Source: Sparassis latifolia (Eukaryota > Basidiomycota > Agaricomycetes > Polyporales > Sparassidaceae). Taken from it: 64,000 nt of DNA. Each line of letters starts with the position of its first letter. Within the stretch, counting starts at the first letter, position 1. The notes beneath the pieces were generated by a model, which saw only the letters and a program-made list of their open reading frames with translations, had not been told where the DNA came from and did no database searches. Below, in pieces: positions 42,074 through 51,752 of the stretch. The DNA lies in the NCBI GenBank assembly GCA_018466975.1, contig CM031560.1:2046001-2110000 (forward strand), in the 5' to 3' direction. Both the position numbers and the translations under genes were made by a program.

Positions 42074-45000
42074 ATGGCTAGTCCAACTCCTATGGATGAA
42101 GCTGCCGCACTGGAGGCACTGTCTGACGTCCTGAACCGACTGACCGACAGTCCCTACGACATATCTCTCCATGCCGAGAATGTGCGCATTGCCTATGCAA
42201 CAGGCATGGAAGACCAGATTGAATCTGCGCTGGAGATGGTGACTGCATTTTGGGCAGCGGGAGACCAGATCTGGATGCCTCTCATCGAGCGTGAGCAGCA
42301 GTCTGAAGACATGGAGTCGGCAGAGGGCTTGCGAGCCTTGTTGGATCTTTTTGGGCGAGCGGAGCAGGATTATCTATGTGCGTGTACTTTAATTCCGTTT
42401 AGTCTCTGATGTTTGAGTCTGTTCAGCGATACCGCTTCTTACCAAGCATCTGGAGTTTCTCGTGGAACGTTACGAACACTTCGCAAGTACTGAGTCTAGG
42501 CCAGAGGACCTGGGAGACCTTTTTTCGACAGAGTGGACCCGGGAAGCTATTGCTTGGGTTGTGGCGCAGGGAGCAGGACATCTAACGCAGGTAGGGGAAT
42601 CTACTACTACGCCACTTCTAGCGCGCTGATATCGTTGACAGAGTCACTTGTTGTGGGATATCCAAAGAGACTGGGAAATGGAAGTTTTGGCGAATGCACC
42701 GGACGCTGAGAAGTGAGTGTTCTGGAATCCTTTCGTTGAATGTACCTCAACATTTACCAAGGACACCACTGGTTACTCGTGTTGAAACTGTGTTCCTGGA
42801 GCGCTTGAAGCAGCCGCATTCAAGTATGGCACTTTCTATTCTTTTCTAATACATCTCTGACTACGGTTCTTACGCAGATCATGCGGACACTCTCCAAGCT
42901 TACTCAACATTTACTACTAATTACAAGCCACCAGATCAATACGAGTCGCTTCTCGTCAGGGCCTCTAAATTGCGTTCTCAAGCTGTGAAGGCCTATGAAA
43001 AGAGAGAGGATTTTGAGAAGTCCCTCGTACGTAGCTTGGCAATGTTTTCCATATTAGAGCCTATATTCAGGGTCAATTAGGCTCAAGCAAGTTTCTCGCT
43101 GGAGGCGTATGCCTACTACCTCTCCATTGAGCGGCGCAAGAAGCCCGATCTTTTCATTCTCAAAACGCTTTATGAACGGGCAATAACGGAAGGAGATAAA
43201 CGGCGATTCAACGGGGAATCAGATGCGGAGGATGCGTTGCGCTCATTCTGGTCAGGATATATCGACTTCCTGGTGCGTATTCTTTTTCTGTGTATGCATG
43301 AGCAGAAGTCCCTTACTCGCAATGCTACTCATCTTTGATAGAGGACACAGGACGTTGACGACGAAGTCCAATTGACCGTGTTGAAAAGAGCTATGAGGAG
43401 TGTGCCAGCTTCAGGGGAAGTCTGTGCACGATATCTGCGCTTTCTGGTAAGAGATCTTATTATCCGCTTCTTTCATGACGATTTACCATGTCTTCAGGAA
43501 CGAGCTGCAGATGTGAACGACGCTCAAATAGAGATTGCTGGTAAGTAAACGCTATCCAATTTACCTTCGTCACACCGTAACCAACATTGATTAGCTGCGT
43601 ATGACAAGACTCGATCAATAGCACCGTTGCAATACGACGTTGAGCAACTCGTACCTGTGATTGTCGCTCGCGCCGGGTACGAGAAGCGACGCCTGGGAGG
43701 TTCTGATGAAGGCACGTCATGCTGTGCAACCTACGCGTTGTGGCTGATCAATGGGTTCTGCAGATGAGAAAACCTACGATAGTTTTGTAGAACTTGTCTT
43801 GGATGGTATCAACAGAGTTCGCAAAGGTGCGATATGGTGAAGTCTTACTTGTGGCGGTATTGAATAGATCTTTAGCATCAACCGCCGGTGATCCTAGGCT
43901 CAGGCTCGAGAAATATTTCTCCGCAGTGGTAGGTCTTTAGTCAATGTGCCTATCAGGGATTGCTCATTTTTTGTTAGTGTCTGGATTTCGCCGACCTTTC
44001 CGAGCACGCAGTGGTCATGTGGGAGGACGCGGCCAAACACTACAAGACTAGTTATATTGCCTGGACGGCTTACACCGACGTGCTCATGTAGGTTGTCTCC
44101 TCGCGTGAAGCGCGTCTCTCAACTGAATGTAAATTTTGCCCGCCACAGCAAGCAGAAGCTCTACGACGACGCCCGCAAGGTATTCCGAGATATCTCGATG
44201 AAAAACCTGGATTGGCCGGAGGCAATGTGGGAAGCGTGGCTGAATTTCGAGCAGCTATGCGGTTCTGTCGAGGATATCGAGGATTGTATCGACCGGATTG
44301 ACCGTGCACAGGTTCAGGTGAATGCGCGGCGCGCCAAGGTCGGCAACTCCGTCTTCGTGGTGAGTACGTGTTGTTAATCATGCTAATGGAATGCAGGAAG
44401 CGGAGAAAGCTGGTTATGCCGCGATGCAGGTTGTAGCGGAACAACAGGCTACTGCAGCGCCCGTTGCAGATATTCCAGTCCCTAGCCAAGCACAAGCTCC
44501 TGTTGAGTCTTCTCCTATGGACGTTGATGCCGCTGGGCCAAGCGAGAGTCCATCAAAGAAGCGGAAAGCTGAAGACGACGTCGTTCCGGAAGAAACCAAG
44601 AAGGCAAGGATGGGTGAGTCTCGTCCCTTGTCACAGTAATGCTATGTATCTGACATCCACGTCGCAGAACAAAAGCCTATGCAGCTCAAACGGTATAACC
44701 TATTTTTACTCCAAGTGAAAATATTTTAAGTGTCTTCACAGCGATCGGGAGAATTGTACGGTATTCGTCGCCGATCTTGCGGCGGGCGTGCAGGAGGAAG
44801 AGCTAGCCGGCCTTTTCAAAGATGCAAGTATCTTTTTCATGTTAACATGCTCCAGTCGGTTGATTCGTTATTATGCAGTGCGGCGTCATACGAGAGATCA
44901 AAGTCACTCAACTGTTGAATTCATTCGTTGCCACAGTTGAATTCAATGAGCGGGTCCGTACTACTTTCTATATTTCACTTGGTAGATGGCTAATGACTAT

Positions 45001-46413
45001 TATCTCCTGAAGGATAGTGTGCCTGCTGCGCTCACCAAGGACAAGAAGCGTCTGCGTGGGGAAGAGGTTGCAGTGCATCTTGCGTGGCAGTCAACCTTGT
45101 ATGTCACCAATTTCCCGGAGAAGGCGGACGATGCCTTCGTCAGGGATCTCTTCTCCAAGGTAGGGTTGGACATAAAGTTCGGATACAATACTAACTCAAA
45201 CACAGTATGGTACCATATTCGATGTCCGATGGCCCAGCAAGAAGTTCAAGAGCACAAGACGTTTCTGTTATGTTCAATACACTGCCCCAGTCTGTGATCG
45301 CATGTCTGTTACTACAATTGGTACTGACGTAGCGACACAGTCGGCAGCTCAGGCAGCATTGGAGTTGCACAGACATGAGCTTGAACCCGGGCTACTCTTG
45401 ACAGTACTCATCTCTAACCCAGAGCGGAAGAAGGAACGCACAGACAGCGATGCGAACGACAAGGAGATTTATGTCGCTGGTCTTAGCAGATTCGCCACCA
45501 AGGAAGATCTTGATAATTTATTTAAGACTGTATGTCCCTCATGCTTGTCCACGACGCATGTCGCCTCTTTTCATTCTCACAAACGTCGTTTGGCAGTACG
45601 GAGCAGTGAAGGAAATACGCATGGCTCTAACTGAAGACGGGCACTCGAAGGGCTTCGCGTTCATTGAGTTTGAGCAAGAGGCGCGTTATCATCCGTGTAT
45701 ATCGAGCTCTTCGCTGACCTTTCGTTGTGTGTTCAGAAAGACGCTTTGGCAGCGTTGAGCGCAAACAATCACGAGTTGAAGAAGCGGCGCATGGCTGTTA
45801 CCCTTGCAGACACCCGTTTTCGCACAAAGCAACGGTGGACAACTATATTTTTCTTTCCTGATAGCTTTCTGATCTTGAACCGTAGCGATGCTGGCCATCG
45901 AACCGATGTCCGCAATCGTTCGTTGCGTATCCGCAATCTGCCTGCGGGTGCTCAGGAAGGGCTGCTGCAACAAGCACTTGAGAAGCATGCTCCGATCAAG
46001 AGGGTGGAAGTTTTCACGGACAGAAATGAGGCTGACGTCGAGCTCGAAAATGCCGCGGTATGCTAATTGCAAATGTTGTATTTTATTTGACGAACTGAAA
46101 CGCTGAACAGGACGCGGGCAAGCTTCTTCTACTTCCTGAACCTATCGTGTTCGATGGTAATGCTTTGGAGCTACTCCCGGAAGACGCCGGTGGTCCGTCT
46201 GGCTCTCGTCCAGTAGGGCCTCTTGCAACAGGTGGTGCAATATTTGTTCCGCGAACTGCGGTCTCGAGACCAAGAGCAGGGTTGGGCAGCAAAAAACGCA
46301 CGGGTACTATTACTGCACGAAGTAATGCTACGCCGTTGTCCTCCCAGCCTTCCGAGCCGTCGCAAGGTAAGGGGCAGGATGATTTCAGGAAAATGCTTAG
46401 TGGTAGGAAGTGA
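42074..46413 (+). CDS. PRP24: Prp24/SART3-type U6 snRNP recycling factor
   Basis: Twenty-four exons give 1028 residues: 42074-42377, 42427-42590, 42642-42712, 42762-42823, 42878-43026, 43081-43272, 43342-43446, 43498-43540, 43595-43699, 43764-43826, 43876-43928, 43978-44087, 44149-44338, 44397-44613, 44668-44692, 44742-44823, 44879-44953, 45013-45159, 45206-45289, 45341-45529, 45597-45680, 45737-45834, 45886-46057 and 46111-46413. The first 600 residues are HAT-type helical repeats (AWTAYTDVL, ARKVFRDISMKN). Then come several RRMs (TVFVADLAAGVQEEEL; TLYVTNFPEKADDAFV; EIYVAGLSRFATKEDL with KGFAFIEF; SLRIRNLPAGAQ). The end, DDFRKMLSGRK, matches the Lsm-binding tail of the family. Prp24/SART3 re-pairs U4 with U6 snRNA after splicing. 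Introns 16 and 21 appear to use GC donors. Intron 13 has two in-frame donor choices (44339 or 44360). Confidence 0.93.
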
Positions 46414-46743
46414 TGATGACTACCGATCTGAGCGATAAACATGACAGCCGTGTGATGTATCTACTGTATGACTTTGCGGTGCAATTTATCGCTGTTTGTG
46501 TTACGTTTCCCTCTGAGCAGCCGAATGTTGAGTCTTCAAGCTTCAAAGCTTCAAAGCTTCAAGCTTCGAGGATCAATCGCTTTGTTTTTACAGCGGAAGG
46601 GTCCCAATCATTTAAGTAGCACGTGGAGAGCGGCGATCGAGCAAAAGGAGAGCCTGTGAACTTGCTGTGAACGCACACAAAGTTTATTGTCAAAAACCAT
46701 CGCTAAACTGGTCTGGTTGAAGGCCAACGTCAGCATCGACTTC
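46414..46743. other. Spacer before the MATH-BTB gene
   Basis: 330 nt with a small tandem repeat and a CACGTG at 46620-46625, about 120 nt before the assumed start codon. A further upstream exon of the MATH-BTB gene cannot be excluded. Confidence 0.4.
46534..46567 (+). repeat. Short tandem repeat, unit about CTTCAAAG
   Basis: Three to four imperfect copies of an 8-9 bp unit between PRP24 and the MATH-BTB gene. Confidence 0.7.
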
Positions 46744-49281
46744 ATGGAGTCTCTGTCGCCAGAATATCAGGAGAGCACTACCGTCAAGTTCGAATGGGTT
46801 GTCCGCAATCTCAAGAATCTATTTGAGTCTAGGTTGGTACAGATCTACTGGAATACGCTTCACAGAATGAAGGGCAGCCCCTCACCAATGACACAGTAAG
46901 GGTGAACAGAAGTCCAAAGTCACCAAGTCGGTCAGGTTTGGTGGTGGACGCTGGCAGGTACGTGAGAACGTTGTATTTTCAACAGAGAGTTGTAGCTCAA
47001 TGATACGAATAGATATTATTCTACGCCAATTCTGGAAGCGCAAACACCGAGGGACAAACATTCGTTAGCCTATACCTTTCCTGTGAAGTCAGCGAGCGGC
47101 TTCGAGTACACCGAATTTCAAACTCACTGTCTATCAATTTTGCAGCCCACGGCGGAGGAAAAAGATAATGCGGTGAATGGAAAGTATGTATTGGTTGCGT
47201 GTTTCTCTCTCGACTCATACGCGACTCATGTGGTTACCAGATGGTTCCGAGAAGGCGTATTCAAGTTTGGGTTTGAGCTCCGGAAGTAAGAATTTTCTTC
47301 ATTAGCGTGAGCTCACTGTGAATATCCTTCATGACAGCCTCCAGAAGAACGTCTTATTCAACTTCAAAGAGGCACATGACCACTCATTTTCCTACAAGGT
47401 AGGCTTTTACCCGTACATGGAGAAAGTCTGCATCCCTGATTATAACGCCACTTTTAGACACAAAATTGGGGCTGGGCCCAGTTTGCACGGAGAGACTTGG
47501 TTTACTACCAGCCCAACGCAGTAAGGACGCAGGATGCGTTCCTCATAGTTTGCACTATCTCCTCTTCTCCCTCTCCGCCTATTCAGCCTCCCGCAATTCC
47601 TCGTCATCCTGTGCCCAGGGATCTGCTGAATGCTATTGGCAGTCTTCTTGACGAGTGCGCTCGACATGTAATAGAGATGATAATTACTGACGTTGTCCTT
47701 CAGCCCCATATACTCCGATGTGGAGTTCGTTTTGCCTAGACGGGGTAAAAGCGGAAGGGGCCCCAGGCGGATATACGCCGCGCGAAGGTTGCTCCGTCGC
47801 GTAGATTATTTTGATGCCAGTAAGTTGTGAATACATTCAACTAATTGACTATGGCACTCAAGACATGGCAGTGTTCCACTCTGGATTCGCCGAAGCATCG
47901 TCAGACGGGCCGGCGTTTGACTTTGAAAGCGCATCGCTGGATAGTGATCCTGCTGATGACGGCGCAGATACGTCGTCGCTGACGCGCCAATTCGAGGATT
48001 CGGATGACGAAGACGACGACGAAGTTCTCGACAATGACCAAGATCAAGACCACGACATCGAAGTCGTCAATCGAGACCCTCCACCGGATGCAGCTCCGGA
48101 GGGGGTTCATGAAAACGTGCAGAATAATTCTTCTGACGTGTTTGAGTCATGGCAAGGTATCGGGGATGAACACAGTTCTCAGCAAGGTACAGCTGAGTCG
48201 GATGAGCAGCCACACCGCAATGTGCGCGCCAAGTTGTCTCACCCATCAAGTCCTAGAACCAGGGAGTTGGCCCTGGAGCAGCAAGAGGTGAACGTGCCTC
48301 CTGCACCTAATCCACCAGCTGATGCGAACCCATCGAGCACTGTACCCGGCCCACGGAAGACACGGGTTGTTGTGCGAGATGTTGCCTACGCCACATACCG
48401 TGCAGTTCTGTACTACGTTGAGCATTTTCCCAGTGTCTCTCCATTTCGATTACTTACCCACTTTCTCATAGATCTATACTGACACTATCATCTTCGCACC
48501 TCTCTCCTCCTCTTTTGTGGCATCCTCCAGCTCAGCAGCCAAGCCTAGTGTCGCAGGGCCATCTACCCCCGGCTTAGTCGCCTCAGAAAGCCAATCTACA
48601 GCAATGGGCATGCGCTCCGCGCACCAGCAGGCGGATAGCTCCTTCGTGTCCCCGTCGACACTGAGTCCAACCTCGCGCAGAGAGTGGATTGCTGCGTGGG
48701 AGAGGAACAATTCTCCTGGCCGGCCCCTGCCTTGCTCTGCAAAAGCGGTCTACAGGTTGGCGGACAGTGAGATCCTCATTATTTCTTCAGTTCTTCCCAT
48801 GCGAGACTGATCCCTTGGTGTCCATGCAGAGCTGGACCTCCAAGAGCTGAGGGAGCGCGCATTCCAGCACATCGTGAAGTCGTTATCGGTCGATAATGTG
48901 GCGTACGAGGTGTTCTCCACGTTCTCTGCAGCATTTGAAGACGTCCGCAAGGTATGTCGCCTGTTTTGAAGACCGTGTTATTCGACTTTTGAGTGTGCTG
49001 AATGCATTGTCGTCCGGGGATATAGGTGCAGGTGCACTTCTTCCTGGACCACTGGACCGATATCCGCGGCTCGGACTCGATGCGCAACGTCTGGCAACAG
49101 ATCCGGCTCGGCAGGCACCCAGGCTTCGAAGAAGGTTCACCTCAATATAATCTCTACCTCCTCTTGTTTACCTGTTGTAATTGCAGTTTGGCCTGTCATT
49201 GCACTTAATTTGGAGTTCAAAGCGCGCTCCACGGAGTCACCGAGTGCAGACGGGAAGGATGGGACCGCTGGAGAAACCTGA
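46744..49281 (+). CDS. MATH-BTB protein, putative CUL3 adaptor
   Basis: Thirteen exons: 46744-46832, 46897-46957, 47013-47087, 47146-47183, 47241-47285, 47338-47398, 47458-47654, 47704-47819, 47872-48416, 48472-48766, 48830-48951, 49026-49134 and 49187-49281, giving 615 residues. The MATH half has VKFEWVVRNLKNLFES, SVRFGGGRWQ, GVFKFGFELR and WGWAQFARRDLVYYQPNAV. The BTB half begins DPIYSDVEFVLPRR and RVDYFDAMFHSGFAEAS, resumes at VVVRDVAYATYRAVLYYIYT and ends with KLDLQELRERAFQHIVKSL. MATH-BTB proteins such as SPOP bring substrates to CUL3 ubiquitin ligases. Oddity: the BTB fold is split by an acidic stretch (residues about 240-390) and a Ser-rich stretch (about 420-495). The start codon is the first good ATG; an earlier exon is possible. 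Confidence 0.87.
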
Positions 49282-49526
49282 TCGATTGAGAGGCTATGCC
49301 ATTTGTTAGTGATTATACCTGTATTTTGATGCTCTCAATAAATGCTGGTCGTAAGAGTATGGTGCTGTTGTCCCGTTCACGACAGTGGTGTCTTGGAACA
49401 AACAACAACATCAATTCTCCCGCAAGTCTAGCAAGAGAGGACCATACGACATAGAAATACACCCAGATAATATCCAGCGACCACAGCGGAAAATCCATCG
49501 CGAAGAATAATCTGAATAGAGCGATC

Positions 49527-50075
49527 CTAGTCGACGCTGGTGAGACTGCCCCGCGACGTCACCTCGCTGATCTCCGTGGTTCCGGTGACGTCGGTGCCGG
49601 CGACGCTAGTCCCATCGCTGCTATGCTCATCCTCTGTGTCCGCCACCGTAATCTCTGCTGCCCGGGCGCTTTCGAACAGACCGATGTCACCACGCCCAAA
49701 AGACGAGGCCCGCGGACTGATGCCGATACCTTGGTGCAGTGGAAACGGTAAACGTCAACGTTAAGTGCGCGCTCAGCTCAGGATTGTCGCGGGGAATCAC
49801 CGTTCATGTACGTCCTCAGTGGACGGCTCGGTGTCGGCGTGGATGCGCGCGGTGACACGGTTGACAGGGTGTTGGAGCGAGAGGAGGCTGCGCGCACGAG
49901 AGTAGGAGAGGCAGGCGCAGATACGGGCGCTGGCACAGGGAGCGATGGGCGCGCTGTTCCTGGCGCATCACTCTCCTGCTCATGAGACGTCTGAGCATGA
50001 GGTGTTTGGAAACCTTCAGGTGCGCCACTGTATGCGTGATCATAGTCATGGTCGTGTGTATGGTCGTGATCGTGA

Positions 50076-50173
<98 letters not shown>

Positions 50174-51307
50174 ACGGCCGCGTTCGTGGGCATATCCCGG
50201 ATATGTGCCATACTCAGGCTGCGCGTCATAGCCGTGCGTCCGCGCGTAGACCTCCCGCATCCACTCCTCGTGCTCCCACCGCAGCTGTTCTTCTGTGGGT
50301 TCCAGATTCTCCGCCTCCCCGGGGAGATCGGCAGGTACGAACAGCTGCTGTTCCTCGTACTCATTAGAGTCGGGATCCTGAACGAGTTCAGGAGGTATTG
50401 AGCCCGGTTCTCTGTCTGCAGGCAGTGGGGGTATACGGTGCAGGAGGCCGAATCTATGAAAAGGTTAGTTGAATCCACGGGAGTCATGCAGATGGGCCGA
50501 CCCAAATACGCAGCCCAATAGTCCTTCTCCGCCCCACTGACGGTTTGGCACGAGCACCACTTCTCTGATGGTACTGGGTGTCTAAGTTAGTGGGGAATGA
50601 CAGGATATGCTGGTCATATGAAACGTACTCAAAGTCATATGAATATACGTACACCCTCAGCGGCTTCTCGATGTGCTAGGATTTCTGACGGTCCCAAATT
50701 TGCTCAAAACACAATGAATAACGCGTACGCACCGCTTCCACGACATCGTAAAAGTCACCCTCGGCACTCAGCACACCGCCAGACCAGCCGATAATCCAGT
50801 CGCCGTAAGGCACAAGTCCAGCGCTCTCCGCCGGACTTCCTTCCAACACATCGAGAACATGCCATACGTTGTCCAGTGCAAACTCGGGCTCGCACATGCG
50901 CATGCTTAGACCGAGCAGGGAGGGCTTGCGCTCTGCCTCCGGTTCCTGGGGGTCAGGAATCTTGGGCTGCGGAAGGGACCAGTCTCTGGAGGGAGTAATT
51001 GGCACCACTACAGACTAAGTTTGCCAAACTGCTTGTACGATAGCACACTACGCGCACCTCGGGTCTGTTGGCTCTTGCTATTCCAAACGAGTAAGTCTAA
51101 GGCGCGACCTTCATGGCTCTCGACAATGCGCTCGAGCTCAGCGGCGTCGATGGACTTGCTGGAGGAAAATGAATCTCCTCTGAAGCCTACAACGAAGTCA
51201 AAAAAGGGCTCGATAGACGTCTGTGAGGCGGGGGACGACGGGGTGACGCGTAGGACGTGGAGGGCGCGTGGAGGAGCTTGCGAAGCGGTAGACTGCCCAG
51301 CACCCAT
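49527..51307 (-). CDS. GRH1: GRASP55/65 family Golgi protein (Grh1-like)
   Basis: Six exons on the minus strand: 51307-51058, 51007-50733, 50675-50629, 50573-50502, 50453-49801 and 49729-49527, giving 499 residues. It starts MGAGQS, with Gly2 free for N-myristoylation. Two PDZ-like GRASP repeats follow: LHVLRVTPSSPASQTSIEPF, FFDFVVGFRG and LVWNSKSQ; then VWHVLDVLEGSPAESAGL, YGDWIIGWSGG, PLRVYVYSYDFDTIREVVLV and WGGEGLLGCVFGFGLLHRIP. GRASP proteins tether Golgi/ER-exit membranes and act in unconventional secretion. The C-terminal tail is Pro/Ser/Thr-rich and holds a His-Asp dipeptide tract at residues about 308-346, encoded by a hexanucleotide repeat. The last intron (71 nt, acceptor CCAAG) is the least certain join. 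Confidence 0.92.
50062..50173. repeat. Hexanucleotide (GTCGTG)n repeat coding for (HD)n
   Basis: About 110 bp of near-perfect 6-bp units inside exon 5 of the GRASP gene, coding for close to 19 Asp-His pairs on the minus strand. In other frames it gives long poly-Val or poly-Thr shadows that are not real proteins. Confidence 0.95.
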
Positions 51308-51752
51308 CCTGAAAATGTCTCCTACAGGTCACTTTCTCCGTGTCGACGTGAGCCGCTTTTCTTAAACACTCCCGAGCAGCAGAGACGGGGAAACTGTGCA
51401 AAGTGCAGGAAGGACCGTGTCGCGGACTGCAAGTTCGTGCAGCGTTTACAACTCAGCAGTGGGACATAACTCACTCCGCAATCGGGAGTAGGTATTTATG
51501 TCACGTGTTACCCCACCGGCGTGACCCTCCTTCTTGCCGTCAGCGTCAGCGCGGTCCCCTCAAAAAAGTTTGCCAGGTCTCCTGGCGTGCTGGGTCGTGA
51601 ATCGGATCCTTTTCGCGCCGTCATCCATTCAGACTCCCCGACGACGTGCGGAATGCGGTGAGTTTCAACGTCTCCGGTGCGTGTTCGACACCAGTACACC
51701 CCGCCGAAACCCGACGAAGGTCCTGACTCCGTATGCGCTCGCAGTTGACTTT
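51308..51752. promoter_or_regulatory. Divergent promoter GRASP / PPR-like gene
   Basis: 445 nt between divergent starts, with a TCACGTG motif at 51501-51507. The rightward frame stays open upstream of the chosen ATG but has no earlier in-frame ATG. Confidence 0.4.

Noticed and set aside
49816..50505. Long open frames with poly-Thr or poly-Val runs over the hexanucleotide repeat
   Set aside because: They are other-frame shadows of the GRASP exon; the HD frame continues the GRASP domains.
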